Assembly (NCBI GenBank): GCA_030704615.1
Contig: CM060734.1
Location: forward strand, 33,248,042 to 33,312,041
Length of the DNA: 64,000 bases
Source: Takakia lepidozioides
Lineage: Eukaryota; Streptophyta; Takakiopsida; Takakiales; Takakiaceae
Direction of reading: 5' to 3'
Of this stretch, positions 35,501 through 49,679 are shown in pieces. The notes below the pieces were generated by a model. The model did no database searches. It was not told the DNA's origin and saw only the letters and a list, made by a program, of their open reading frames with translations. The first letter of the stretch is position 1. Each line of letters opens with the position of its first letter. Position numbers and translations under genes: made by a program.

Positions 35501-38500
35501 TTATCTTTCACACGACTTGAAGCTGAGGTATGCACTGGTGTAGGACTGTTGTCAAACGCCTGACTCCTGAGAGTCGGTTTCCCTGACACCAGTTTACAAT
35601 CTGTAAATTCATGGGGTCACTGCTATGAAAGTTCCTCTAAGAAAGAAAGAGAAATTTTATCACTTCTATGGTAAGCTCAGAGAGCTTATCTCAGTGATAC
35701 TCGTAAATTGTACCCACTATTTGTAACACAGGAACAAAAGCAAGAGGTACAGCAAAATGCCCAATGTACAAGCTGGGGCTGGGTCATTACCTTTGGATTG
35801 CCCCGTGTCTGAGGTGCTGGCGTGCTATGTTGAAATGACGGCACTGTTCATGCTGTTTGGTGGTGGGTACAGTCACCGCCATAGCTGGTCTATTTTGGCC
35901 AATGGAAACCCTTTTCACTCTTCCTTTTTGTCTGGCAAATTCTGGGTTAGCTGGTGTAGTGGAATCCCAAGCCTCAGGGCTCTGAGTTGGTAGGTTGGTC
36001 TCCATTAGAGCAGAAATCAGCTGTCACAGTCCCTTGCCATTGAAGCTTAGTGCATTTGGTTTTTGGTTGAACTGTGGTTATCTGTAGGAGTCCCTAGCAA
36101 GTGCTATCCCTATTTGTTTCAATCTGACCTTGGATTTAGTCAGAGAAATTCCCTACAGTACTTGATCAACACGAATGTTGTCAAGTAGGATAGGAATGTC
36201 AAGAGTAGTTGATCAAGGACTTGTCGCTGGTGACGCATTTCTTAGTCAGGAAGTTTGCATTTCTTTCCTCTTTCCATGACCCATTCAGCCTTCCGACTAT
36301 CCAGCAGGTAAACGTTACCTAGAACACTGTTTATCTCGCTTCAACTGGTTGCTTGGCTAGATCCTTTGGAACGTTTGATATATTTGGATTTGGGTATTCA
36401 TTTCAGCTCTCTGTTGTTGCCAGGGGGCAGCTGATCTGCAACCCTTTGTGCCACCATACCCTCAGGACGTGGCCACCATATGTTATACGAGCGGTACTAC
36501 TGGAGTTCCAAAGGTACATATTTTACACTTCTCTTACGTTCAACTGTTTGTATCCAAGTTTTAATCATCCATGTATTTCACAAGTGAGGAGGATGCATGT
36601 TCTGGCTCGGAGGTGTCCCATTAGTGCTACATCGTGCTACAATTGTCAGCGTTAGTTTTATTCAGTAATTGAGACTAATCTTTCGTTATTTCATTTAGTT
36701 TCACTTGCTTTTGAAATTTGTACCAACTGGGTTTATATTTTGACAGCTGGAGCAAATCTGTGTTGGTGCTGGATGTTCCTTTATGTGCCTTGCCTTCTTT
36801 TGTGCAGGGAGCAATGCTTACCCACTACAATTTGATTGCCAACGCTGCTGGAAGTAGCATGTGCACCACCCTTTACCCCACAGATGTGTAAGGACACTCA
36901 TTGCTTGGTTTCCATTCCAGAAATTTTAAATCATTTCAAGTGCCCATGTGTTGACAACATCAGCAATCTCTGTCTTCGTGCGATTCGAGTAACCAAGTAG
37001 TGAACTGAGTGGTTTGTGGCCAGATTTGGGATCAATTTCAGGTTTCCATTCACTGTGCATGTGGCAGGCACATCTCATACTTACCGCTTGCGCATATTTA
37101 TGAGAGATTGAATGTCGTGGTCATGGAGCACCATGGTGTGGCACAGGGTTTCTATCAAGGGGTAAAAGAAACGTGCACTTTACTCATTGACATGGATCTG
37201 ATCCTTGCTTGTAGTTCCTGCACTGATCTTGGGTCACCTTTACTGCAGGTTGTAAAATGGATAATTTCAAACTTGCTTTGACCTCATTGTTGGAATCACC
37301 TTGCAAGATTTCTGGCATACTTTTGGTCAGTTGAAATGGAGTCTGAACCACAAATTAGCACCTAGTTCTGTTAAGAATCTCATTTGGAGTATAATATAAT
37401 GTTATCACGTCAATGGTACACACTACTTTCAAGAGGATAAGGGTTTGATTTTACCTCAAAGTGTGTGCAAGCAAGTATTTTTTTCTTAAACAGCAAGCTT
37501 ATTCCTGCTGCACCATGCCAATTTTCTAACAGCTAATTGTATCATAGATCTGACTGCCGTGGAGTCTTGTAAGTATTCGCAAGCAGCCATGAGAGTCATG
37601 TCATAGTGTGGATGGTGTGGGATCAATGACAGGATGTACTGAAGCTGATGGAAGATATGGAGGCCTTAAAGCCCACACTTTTTGCCAGCGTACCTCGCCT
37701 CTATAATCGCATATATGATAAGTAAGTGAGCTGACAAGGAAAAGGTTAAGAGTCCAGTTGGTTGTTAGTGACACCACATGTCAATTCTGCAGCTATTAAA
37801 GGCTGTCTCTCTCCCACCTACCCAATATAGTTGCTATAGCACTGCTAGGCTTAACTGCATCCTGCAACTAAGTCGCTCATTGAAATGATACAAGCAAATT
37901 AAGAATGTATCCCTTAGAGCTATTGAGCTTTTGTGCTGCGACCTTGCAAGGGACATCTGGCTGTTAGATAGCCCTGGATAGTCAAATAACAGCAGCGTGT
38001 AGGCAGAGTGCTACAGTTCAGACGTTATGTTCCAGGGTTACATGTGTCTACATTTTCAGATTTCTGCATGTTTACAGTACTCGTCCCTTTTGATCATTTA
38101 ATTATATGTGAAACAGGATAACATTCACAGTGAAGTCAGCAGGTGGACTGCGGGAGAGGCTCTTCAATGTGGCATACAATGCCAAAAAGCAGGCACTTGA
38201 GAAAGGTAACTGTTTCCCCCAACTAGAGGTAGCAACAAGCAACCTACCCATCCTTCATTACTGGCTTTCAGACAGAGTATACTTAAGTTCATCATGCAGC
38301 AATTTTCTGATGCTTGATTTACAGTGCATCAGGGTGTGCAGTAATTTACTTCTCAGCAAATTAAATTTATGAGGAGGGCTAAGTTTACTGGAAACCCCAA
38401 TCCTTCACCAGTCCTTCTGCAAGAAGACAAATGATGCCAACAAGAGCTAGTCTGCTCATATCTGGCTTATGCCTGAAGTGAGATAGTTCTGATTTTGTTG

Positions 38501-41500
38501 GAATTACCATGTGGATTACAGGTTTTATACTTGTCATCCATCACATTTGGGAAAGGCCAACAAATTTATGAGTGTGTGATCAGCCATGAAGGATTCTCAT
38601 TCTGGGCTGACGAAGGGACCATGCCATTTGAGCCTTTTTGCTTTCTGGATATGGTAGAATTATCTTCAACAATGTTTGACAGATCTCATTCTTAATTTTC
38701 AGGGAAGACTCCCTCACCCATCTGGGACCGTCTGGTGTTCAATAAAATACGGGCAGTACTAGGGGGCCGGGTGCGGGTCATTTTGTCAGGCGCATCCCCA
38801 ATTTCTCCGGATGTCCTCGACTTCCTAAAGATGTGGGTAAAGTTAGGCTTATATAACCAATAAGCATGATTTCTGGTTCCATTCCTGTTTCTTACATCTT
38901 TTGCTTGGGTGTTCTAGGTCAACTATAATTTCTGCTAATTGTTAGTTATGTCAGATAGGTACTCTTACGTGTGTCCTGTCTTCTCAACACTATAATGGGC
39001 AAGTGACATTGCCAAATATGGCACATCTGTTGCAAGATTTGACATTCCTGCAGGTCTTCTTCTGTTGAACCTTGAATGTTGTTTTGGGCTGCTTGCTGAA
39101 GGCCCCACTCCCTTCTTGTATCATACTTTCTTTTTCTTCTGTCGCTTTGAGCTTCCAGTGGACATTATAAAGTCCCTCTCGTTCCCTTGCCTTTCTGCCT
39201 ATATGATGTTGAGGCCAGCCCCTTATTCAGCATAGAAGTCCTCATAACTTGGTTAGTGTCACTGTACTCACTAGGACCTTTCTGGACTTAGTATACTCTG
39301 GTTAGTTGAAACCCTCCTGCCAGCTCTGGAAGGGTTGCTAGCTCGCCCTAAGGGTATGTCTCTGGCAAATGGAATTGTTGATGACAGCATTCTTACATGG
39401 AGGGTGGATGCAGATGTTTTGGTGGGCAAGTGTCAGAAGGCTATGGAATGACAGAAACCTCATGTGTCATTTCGAGCGTTGATGCAGGGGACAACCTCTC
39501 TGGCCATGTTGGGGCCCCCAACCCTGCATGCGGTAAGAATGGTTCCTACAACCATCACTTGGCTTAGCAGAACTCATTTCAGGCCTACGAAGTTAGAATC
39601 TCAATAGACATCTCAGGGTATTCTCTCCTGGATGATGAGTTGTCTCCCCACAGTCGCGTCATGAGGACTCTCACTCTAAGCAGTACAATATGGCATACTA
39701 GAAGTTTCTACCTCGTGAGTTCATTGAAAAACATGTATTCCCCTCGATCATATGCTTTGAATAATAGTGCACAAATTACTGTGCATGATAGTGCACAATG
39801 TCTCATTATGTGGTATCCAAGCTGCAGAAGTTAAGCTGATGGACGTCCCAGAGATGGAGTATACGTCAGATGACAAGCCTTACCCTCGAGGAGAGATCTG
39901 CGTACGGGGCCCAATCGTTTTTAAAGGCTACTTCAAAGATGAAGTGCAATCGTCTCTCTCTCTCTCTCTCTGTCAACACTGGGGCTAGAGCAGCATTGTT
40001 GGGGTGTTTTCTATCATGTTTTGTACACAAACCGTTTTTTGAACACCAGTGTGCTGTAACTGAATTGTTGTTGGCTGTGAGCAAGTAATTTGGCAATTTC
40101 CTGCTGAGGTTCCGTACCCTGGAGGGTATAACTCCTACAGCTGGCTAAAGAATGTTTATATACTGTGCCTTTAAGCAAGTAGACCCATCATTGTCAAGAG
40201 GACTGTCAATGAGTGCATCCCCTTCTCATCCTGGGTCCTCCCTCCTTAAAGTACTTCTATCTGTGGCCTAGGTTTAGCCTCCATCTTAAACTACCTTTTC
40301 ACAGTATTGAGGTCATATTTTGGGGGTGCGTGGTTCTTTGTTTAGCCTTGGAATATGAAAGCTTGAGGGGAGACACGACTGATACATACACAGCACATTG
40401 CAGGCGAGAGATTATTGATGCTGAAGGATGGCTGCACACTGGGGACGTGGGGTGTTGGCTGCCAGGTGGCAGACTTAAGATCATTGACAGGTTGTTACCA
40501 TTTTAATTTCAGTGCAATTTTATACAAGTAGAGTTGTTCGTTTTAATTTGCAAATCCTTATGTTTTCTGACCTTTTCAGCATAGGCTTTACAAGAGGTTC
40601 TCCGATTTACTGCCAATAAGTTTCAAAGAAGTGATTGTTGTACAGAATTTTTAGTCCTGAAATAAGCAAAAATAGCTTGACCTCAATATTACTGATAATC
40701 ATAGGTGTATTGGTTCCGGCATTTATCAGAAAGAAAAACATATTCAAGCTGGCCCAAGGGGAGTACATTGCCCCTGAGAAGATTGAGAATGTGTATGTTC
40801 GGAGCCGCTTCATCACCCAGTGCTTTATTCATGGTTTGTACCTGTACCTGCGCCGCTTTTGGCAGCTTAACCTATCTTATTTGATCAACTTTCTGTCTTG
40901 TAGTTCTACCCCATGGATGTTAGCAGAAAAAGAACAAAAAGGAACCTCTCCCTTCCTTTCTCTTCTGCTCCATTCACGGTGATTGAGTGCATGTGCACTT
41001 CTAAACAGATGTCACTGACTGCCTGGAGTTAGGGAGGTTTTTCTGACAAATCTCCTCTTTCTGTACATCAAATTGCTTTCCTTTAGGCTGATTCGGCGCT
41101 CAATTCTAGAGCTGTTGTCTGTAGTCACTGAAATCTGGGTGATGTATGTCAGTAGAAAGACAAAGCAATAAGCATCACTTAATGCATCCTTGAGGTCCAG
41201 TAGCAAACTAAGAAGGGAAAGGAGCTCTCTGGATTGATACCCTAATATTTCTGCTCAAGCTTCATAGGAGGAAGGGTGATGCTATCACCTAGTCTTACAG
41301 TGTACCAATCTTTGGGTAAACAAAGCCAGATCCACATCATTTATTATTTTGTCGATAGTGGACGGTTTATGGATAATTTTGATGTATGAAGGCTTCATCA
41401 ATCAGTTGGTGGTTTACTTGTTTCATTGGTGCTTGTACAAATGTGGAAAGCAGGTGACAGCTTCAACTCCAGTTTGGTATCAATTGCTGTTGTCGACCCA

Positions 41501-42494
41501 GATACTTTGACAGCGTGGGCCAAGTCTCGGGGGATCAAGGTTCAACCCTATCCTGCCCTTTATTGTAGCCAATTATTTTCCAAGTTCATTTGATAATTAT
41601 CACTCTGGATACTCAAAAAGACATGATCTGACCATGGGAAGTGGTGGGAATGGACAACAGCATGCGGATAATTTGCAAAAGTTGTGCGAGGATCCAGTTG
41701 TACGTGTCGCTGTTCTTGCAGACATGGATGCTGTTGCTCATGAAGCCCAGGTTGACTCTTATAACTTCATTTCCTCCTTGGGATTCAGAGGAAAATGTGC
41801 ACTGCCATTATGCCATCCGTAACTCTGTAGCAGTAGATCACTGCCCATTTTGGGCACAGCAGAAGGGGAGGAGTAAAATCAGGCAGTGATAAGACTGAAA
41901 ATCATGTCACTACCCTTCAATTGGAAAATCAGGAGAAAGTGTGGCTTAGACTGCCTCTTAGGCCTGTTTGGCCTACTGCAAGGATGCTCAAGAACTCCAA
42001 GTTTGCGGCCACCTCTGCTAATTCTCTGCTTGGGTTGGTTGCAGCTCCGCGGATTTGAATATGCCAAGGCAGTCACTTTAGTTGCAGAGCCTTTCTCGAT
42101 TGAAAATGGCCTTCTTACACCTACTCTCAAGGTTTGTCTGCTGAAGGCCATCCTTTCACTTTTAGTCTTACTCCTGGTTGCAGAGATTTGCTTTAGGCAA
42201 CCAATATTAGATGCAAGCGTACTCAACCATGATGAGGAAAAAGAACTAAAATCCTGTATGTTGTTTGAGCAAGCATCCAAGCTTTGTGTCCATATTCTAT
42301 GATTGACACACTAGATGTAGCTCAATGGTGATGATTTTGCAGATGTTACAAAAATTTGTTGGTAACTGTATTTCTGATGGGATGGACAGGTGAAAAGGCC
42401 TCAGGCAAAAGCGCACTTTGCTAAGGAAATTGTGGACATGTATGCTGAGGTTGCTGCCAAAGAACAAGTGCATCCATCTCGATCAAGTTTGTAA
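29564..42494 (+). CDS. LACS7: peroxisomal long-chain acyl-CoA synthetase (LACS6/7 type)
   Basis: About 25 exons join to 683 residues (LACS6/7 are about 700). Exons: 29564-29642, 31905-31965, 32513-32528, 32714-32769, 33047-33066, 33196-33244, 33522-33603, 34078-34183, 34565-34641, 34926-34970, 35441-35527, 36424-36513, 36808-36887, 37068-37161, 37633-37721, 38117-38205, 38703-38832, 39414-39532, 39828-39951, 40404-40490, 40730-40833, 41454-41539, 41661-41750, 42045-42131, 42390-42494. The enzyme activates free fatty acids to acyl-CoA for beta-oxidation. The AMP-binding motif is [15 protein letters not shown]; further signatures are [33 protein letters not shown] and [21 protein letters not shown]2-like nonapeptide RLQIIEDHV is near the start; the end is SSL, a PTS1-like tripeptide. 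The microexons at 32513 and 33047 are tentative; other joins keep frame. The gene symbol (6 or 7) is by similarity only. Confidence 0.92.
33604..34077 (+). other. GC-AG intron in the LACS gene
   Basis: The exon reading [19 protein letters not shown] ends ATT CCC AAG, followed by GCATGC rather than GT. The next exon starts after GAAACAG and reads [14 protein letters not shown]. Joining at AAG|GC restores the expected HGIPKGASVGLY in frame; no GT donor nearby does so. Confidence 0.75.
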
Positions 42495-44080
42495 TGATGT
42501 CACCATTCCTGTTGATACTATCCTAAGAGGTTGCTCAATAGGCTGCAAATATATTAGACTGCAAAGATGGTGGGTAGTGAAACTGATTATTCTGATGTGG
42601 CTGATGCATGCATCTATGTATTCAGTTTGTTCTTTGGTGGCTCTCGATGTAATCAAGGTATATAGATTAGAAATTGGCCTTTTCCATATAGGAAGTAAAA
42701 ATGGGTCTCAGATAGACATTGTTGCAGACTATTCATTTGGCATCTCTGGGTTTGATGGCCGGTGTACGTCACCCTCGCCTTCGAGCATTGGTGCCTTATG
42801 GAAACATTACTTCTTTTCTTTACTCATTGTAACTTGGCTTTTTATCAGATTCAATCACAGTAAGAAAGAAAGCCTTCAGTAACCCAGCTATGGTCCTTGA
42901 TGTCGAGAATTTTTTGTCCTTATATCTCAGACTACAATTGGTTTTCACTGTTTCGGATATCCTGCAAGACACTGTATATGGATGTACTTCTCCAGCCACT
43001 TGCATCCCCTCTTTGTTTTTGGGAAAAAAAGAAGCTATGTAAATGGAAGGAGCAACTCTCCTTCACTTGAACCACAACGACATTATACTAACTGTAGCTA
43101 TGGTCAACAGATTTGATTATTCTGAACTAATCAAGAATTACATTAGTTAATCAACCCACAAACCTCTGTTCGTGGGTGTTGCTAGAATGACAGAATGCTC
43201 TCTAGGACCTCAAAAACAGTTTCTCACAATCGCCAGAGAGGGATTCACTGGAAGTGCTCTCCTACATAACAAGTCGCTGAGGCTCAACTGAAGAAGCATT
43301 TTCATCTGGATAAATTTGGCTACAAACTGGTTTATAGTGCAATGTCACCAAAAATAAAAACAAATGGTCCTTCACAATTGCTCTGTCAGTTGTCCTAACC
43401 ACAATGAACTTCGCCCATGTGGGTTATTCAGGACAGGTTGAGACATTCCTCTCAACCTCCCTTGCCTCTAAATCTGTTGTTAGCTCCACATCAGCATCTT
43501 TTTCTTTCATTTGTCTTTGACAGGTGAGCGGGGCTGATCTTCTCTTCTATACCCTCCCTTCATACCGGGATAACTTGCTGTAATGTCAAAGCCTTCAGTC
43601 TACTGCTTCTAGTTCCACACAGGTTCCTGCCACATGTTTCCATGGAACATCCCCAGACCAGTTCGCGCCTGTACTTGCCGCTCTTTTCTTCTAGCTGCTT
43701 GGAAAATCAATATTACTGATATTATGTCAGCACTTCTCTCTGGAATATGTAAGAAAGAACTACTTAGCAGCAACTCCTTTAATTAATGCAGGTTCCAAGA
43801 AATCCTTGGTTAAGTGTAAACAGCTCTCCCTATCCCACACACAGACTACAACAAAATGCAAGGTCGAGCTCCTTCTCATCAATATTCCACGGAAAGCCCC
43901 CCAGACTTATGCTATACAAAATCAAATCAAATCCTTCCTTCCAAGCTTGTCGCTGCTTACTCTAGCTAAAACTCACCACTTTGACCGCAGAATGATGCGC
44001 CATTTTGCCAGGTAACTTCCACTGTGCATGTGGTGAAGGTGTCTACAGGCATCAGAATCCACGGCTGGCTTCAACATTGC
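42495..44080. other. intergenic between convergent genes
   Basis: It contains the 3' UTRs of LACS (+) and of the DNAJC17-like gene (-). No further coding exon is recognised. Confidence 0.4.
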
Positions 44081-45768
44081 CTAAAGGTCCGCAACTCGGA
44101 CTCCCCTTGCATCTTCCTCTTGCATCTCTTTGACCAATCTTGCCCGCTCTGCTGCCTGCAATTTCCATTATCATGTCAATATTTGTACTCACTCTCCAAG
44201 CACCAAGAACGTCCAAGATATAAAAACTGAGGACAAAGTAAGTAGATGAGAGTAGGGAGGGAGAAGGGGGAGGCTTATTAACTCCATCTGACTGAATTAG
44301 GGAAAATGAAAACATTAACAAAATACATACTTGTCGCATTTTAAGGAGGGTCACATCTTCATAGGCGCGGTAGCCAGCCCCTATCACTGGCTTCACGCCT
44401 TGATATGGCTGTGCTGGCGCTGCAGCACCCTGTTGCCCTGTTTTCAAAGGAGGAGCTCCTTCTGCAGAGATGACAGGCACCACCAGCAATGGATTGGACA
44501 TGTCCCCACACAGTGTCTCAGTTGCTGCTATCTGCACCCAGAACCAAACAGACTGACTTAACACTTACACTGAAAACATCACTGTGCACAGTCCTTGTCT
44601 TAATAGCCCACCATACAATAGTTTCTGTGCAACATAGCAATCTCAACTTGGATTGACAAAGAAGGAATAAGAAGGATGTCACTTACTGCAGCCTGCTTGG
44701 AACCCATAACGAGCAGTGCAGAGCTCTTTTTCAGTGACTTCCCTTGGCGGATCACCACATCCTCCACACTACCAAACTGCCCAAAAATCTCCTTCAGACG
44801 AGCTGCCGAGTAGCCCCCTCCCCCGCCTTCCAGACAGGACCACGACACCTTGATAGTCTTGGCCAAATCCGATGCTTCCAACCCAGCTGTCTGTGTAAAG
44901 ACCTCTGTCTTGGGAAGGTTGTTGTCTTGGTGCAGGTGCTTTCCTTGCTTCTGGGCATGTGCTTTCTGAATCCGTGCAATTTCCGCTTTCAGGCGCCGAG
45001 CAACCTGCTCCTCAGCAGCCTTGGCCTGCTGCTCCAACTCGTGAGCACGCTCTCGTTCACACAGATCTCGCATCATCTTTTGACGCTTTTCACTCTGCTG
45101 CTTTTCATTATTTGAACGCTCTCTGCGTACAAGAAGTAGCTCATCATACACAATACGGGCCTTCTCGTCCCCAAGAACTTCATAGGCCTTTTGCAGCCTC
45201 ACAAACTCAGCAGCTGCCAACCAAGGACACACCCATCCATGTCAGTCCACCAGCGTCAATTGCAATCCTACGATGCCAAATCACACGCCACCTACAGAAT
45301 CGTAGATACTTCTATCCATATTGTGGGGTTGGAGACTGTCAGTGTGAAAAGCGTGTGTGAGAGAAGAAATTCTCCGGCCTGCATAACAATAGCAGGTCTT
45401 GAAAACCTTGACAGTCATTGTGAAGGTCAAAGAGGGAGACCAGACATTAAAACCCTAATGAACTTTTGGGAAGCAAGCAACTACTCAGACTTCATATGAT
45501 AATTTGTCTCCCGCCGCACAACTTGACATGAAACGTAGACAGAATTGGAAGTAGGAGTCAGTGGAGGAGAAGGACCCAAAACACTGAGGTGCACATGAGC
45601 AACAGACAGAGACAGTGAAACTAATAACCCACCGGCCACAGGATCATCTCCGCGTTTGTCAGGATGGCAAAGCAAGGCGCGGGCCCGATATGCTTTTCTG
45701 ATTCTTGCCTGAGGCACCCCAGGTCCGCCGCCCTCCAGCCCCAGCACTACGTACAGGTCTTCCTCCAT
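44081..45768 (-). CDS. DNAJC17: DNAJC17-like J-domain and RRM protein
   Basis: Four exons on the minus strand (45633-45768, 44687-45213, 44331-44531, 44081-44155) give 312 residues, close to the animal DNAJC17 length. The first exon encodes the J domain (DLYVVLGLEGG, HPDKRGDD), continued in exon 2 as FVRLQKAYEVLGDEKAR. A long charged coiled coil follows (ERERAHELEQQAKAAEEQ), then an RRM-like region (YSAARLKEIFGQFGSVEDVV, SSALLVMGSKQAA). The C-terminal tail reads YEDVTLLKMRQ then AAERARLVKEMQEED, the family's most distinctive stretch. The family (yeast Cwf23-like) works with the spliceosome in the nucleus. The HPD motif is intact, so Hsp70 stimulation is plausible. I chose the ATG at 45768 just before the J domain; in-frame codons further upstream (45798, 45846) are possible starts. 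Confidence 0.9.
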
Positions 45769-45849
45769 CCCTACATTGAGCCCTGCCCCCCTCTTCATCC
45801 TTTGAAACCTACCTACACACAATTCCTCGAAAACAAGACTGTGCAATCA

Positions 45850-48800
45850 CACGTCTCTTGTGCACTGCGGATGTGTGCCCACCACTCCTCTCTCTCTCGC
45901 TCTCTCTCCTGGGCATCTCTCTTTTGCTTTTTTTTCCAATGAAACCTTGAGGGGGAACATTTTTCTTTTGTTTTAAAATGTTTTAAAATAAGTTGGCCTT
46001 TCCAAAAAGTACGTGTTTTTTCATTGGTTTCATTCTTTTTCTTTTTTCTTTTTTCTTTTGTTGCTAAATTCCAAAGGGAAAGCACCTGGGAGCGACAGGA
46101 GAAAATAACCTTGGGGGGGAGCCATAAGATCAACAGAGGAGACACTGCTCAGGGACCAGAGTTCCAAAAAGGTGGTCCTCTCAGAAAACTACAGGGAGCT
46201 TCTACAAAGTATCATCTTCAATTGCAGTGCACTAAAAGGAATTGAAAATGGAACCTGGCTCCCTACAATTCAGGCTTTTTGTTTTTTAAAGGCTTTTATT
46301 ATCCACAATGTGATTTGTTTTTTTTAAACAAAAAAAAAAAACACATGGGCACTGCTACATGCCACCGAGGCGGTTCTGGGCTCAAATCTTGAATAACTCC
46401 TTGTGCTTTCAAATTTACAAAAACTTTATTTCCTAGCCTTCCTTGAGGTGCTTGGTTTATATTGAAGAGGTGAGGGGGGGAGGGGGGTTGTTTAAGAGCT
46501 AGTAGAGGTCTCCTCGGGTCCAATAGTGTATGGGTAGTTTACTGTGCGGAAGGTGGCCATGAAGTAATTTGTGAGTTGGAAAGCGCTGAGGGGAGCTCCA
46601 ACAGTGCATGGTTCACTAGTCATTGAAGAAAGGTGAGCAGTGCAAGTTTTATTAATTGGCATGCTGCATGCAGATGCACTCCTAGCAGTAATATTATGTA
46701 GAGTATATCGAGGAAGGGAATGAAGTGCGCGGTGTCTCTGTTTCTCTGAAAGTAGTTCTCTCAGATCTCTCACCCTACTAGAGAAACAGTCATTGAATCG
46801 AGTAGGATTACTAGTGGTTAGTTTGAAATGGAGTGATCAAGTCGAGTGAGAATGGAGAAGCTCATAAGCTGGATGGAAGGATCTAATTGACCAATGAGAG
46901 AGGGATGATAGCACTATTGAGAACATGGAGGGGAAAACAACAGCTAATTCGCTGTCAATAGTAGTCACCTCAGTTCAAACTTCAGGATTGCACACTTATT
47001 AGGACATCAGCTAGTTAATTAAAAATAAGAAATTATATTACTTTTAAGAGATTATAATCGATTTTAATACATACATGTAGGATTGAGGATTGATTTGGAA
47101 AGATCATGTGGCTGTAGTCTTAGCAGCTAAGGAGAAAGGGATTCTTTACTTACATAACACTAGGTGAGGATCCCACACTTTATACATAATATATACGGTG
47201 TTTCTCAAAACTGCGCCATATTGTTATATAACCTAGTTCCTGACTGATAGCCAAGGGAGCCGCATGCACCCAGTAGCATCCGCTGATTAATTTCTACTAT
47301 CTAGTGGTTGACATGTAAGGAGTCTGCATAGTAAAATCCCACCTTCAGTGAAATAAGAGTGACCTGGTTGGCCGTAGAGAAACAATAATATACTAGCTGA
47401 CTGATTGGTACTGATAATGGGTCTCCATGAGCAAAACAGGACGTCCAGCTGTTCAATGGTACGTGACGCTCGACTACAGACCTGAAGTAGTTAACCGACA
47501 CTATCATGCAGTGTTTGCAGTACAATACCTTGCTATGTACTTCTATCTATACTGAAGTGAGCAGATGTAGTTCCTATTTATATAATGTAAAGATATTATG
47601 GTGGAAATGAGTAGAGTGGTTAAGTTTGCTACGTTAGGCTATTTACTTGCACCTGAATTTTAGCGTCTGCATTTTGCGCACTCTGCAAGCTCTGAAAAGT
47701 GATCAATCAGCTGGCTGCTACTGTGCTACATGAATCCAATATGTTAAACTCTAATTCACTTCAATAGTTGGACTATGTGCTCCTTAAGCTGGCCACAGAA
47801 CTCCTGCTAATAAGCAGAAAATTGTCTGGAAGAGACACCTACATCAATTTAAATAGGACACCCAGGGAATGTAAAGGGCCAAGTAGCTGTCAGTGGAATG
47901 GGGAGTCCACCCTGAGACCACCACACCCCGGCCCCTCCACCCGTTGGCCTCCCTTGCAGAACTCGATAGTGACATCAACTGGCACATCAGGGTCACCTCC
48001 ACCTGGCACACTTGGCTTCACCTTTGAATTATTGATGCTCTGATCTGCATTGATTATCCCACGAAACCCCGTGTCTGTGTGTGTGTTCGCTACTCGTCTT
48101 GGTAGCAGCATTGCCCTTTGGGCTCTGTTTTGGACTTCTAGCCGTGCTTAAGCTTCGGGGAGAACTTGGGCTGGTTGTTCGCCGGAGGCTAATTTTCCAA
48201 TCTCCCTACTTGTGGTGTGTTTACTCAAGTCTCTAAGGATTTATTTTCCCTCCTTATTAAATTTTCTATTATAACCTACTTATAAGTTATGGTTAAAAAG
48301 TGCCCTCAAACGTAAGATATCAAAGCTTGCAGCCATGTATGTTACAATCATTACAATAGTAAAAACGCTAAGGACTTCTGGGAAATTATACTTTCAGGCC
48401 TCCATTTTCTAAGGCTAGAACTGCCCATCAGTTATTTCAGGGTCTCAACCCTTTGTATCTCGCCCAAGAACACCCACACCCATTCTGATCAGAATTCTAG
48501 AGCAATTCAACTGTCCACCTTCATCATTGTAGTGGTCAGGACTCATAGCATCCAAGGTTGACTAATGGCATTCCAAAGGAAAGGGATCAGACCACTATCC
48601 ACGATCAGGACCCATACTATTCCACAGCTCTAATGTGGACCAAGAACTTTGCTATTAATTTCTTCACACTATCCTGTACTGATTGACGAGTTTCAATAAA
48701 CCTCCAAACAAACACTATCACTTGGATGTGCATTTGCTCATGCAGAAGTTGGGAGACCATGATGCTCTATTATCTGGGTACCTCATTTCTCCTCCATGCA

Positions 48801-49679
48801 TATGAGCACCAGGCGACATGAAGTAGTGGCAGTTGGTATGGTATACATATTCTACATATGGGTGAACATGCCAGCTATAGTTTGTACGTATATGGCATAT
48901 ACCCCCCATATACCCTACCCATTAGCCAGAATCTTGAGAGGATATTGTTGTCTATGTTATTGAAATGAAACTTTTGTATAGTTCTTAAAGTTAGCATTGG
49001 TGCATGAGCTTGATATTAGTGGCGAAACCCCTGGCTATAGACGCAACAAAAATAATATCATAAAAGTACATAATACTGAAAGATTTGGTGATAACTGATA
49101 ACAGTGAGAGGGAGTAGATGGGCGGCCTGGCCGGGTGGCAGCCTCGCTAAGTCGTGCTGTCTCGAGATCTGTGTGGGTGTACCCAATTACGACTCTATTT
49201 TAAAGCTTGTGTTAGTGCCACGACCTGCATTATTACTTTGTTGATGTGACATTTGCGGTGCAAATTGATGCATTGCATCGTGCTGAAAGATATCTTTTGG
49301 AGAACCCACTGGCGGACCCGGAATGGATGGCTAGACCATTCATCTTATTGGCTTGTGGACGGCTGGTCCGTCCACCCCACAGTGGCTTCATTTCCTTCCA
49401 GTACATTTCTGCAACAGTAACTGCGGGCCCAGCTCCTTGCAGCTGTTGCACCAGAATGTGACCAGTTCTGGGCCCTCCTTGCAGCTTCATGGCTTGGACC
49501 ACCTTGGCAGCTACTCACTTACTACCACTGTTAATCTTCTGATGTTGTGCAAAATTCAATCTTTTCCATAAAAATAAACTACTAAGTCAGAGCCAAGTGA
49601 TGATACCGCTAGCTAGAGTGATCTCTGCTCTTTACAGCTACAGAAACTGTTAAGGAGAATCCATGAACCAAACAAAGGC
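45850..49679. other. gene-poor intergenic region, part 1
   Basis: No supported gene. A minus-strand open stretch near 47890-48111 looks locally GC-rich and coding-like but matches no family I recognise. It may be a transposon relic. Poly-T and poly-A runs occur near 46.0 and 46.3 kb. Confidence 0.35.

Noticed and set aside
47890-48111. Minus-strand Gly/Pro-rich frame as a gene exon
   Set aside because: It looks coding-like in composition but no domain or acceptable splice pattern could be identified.
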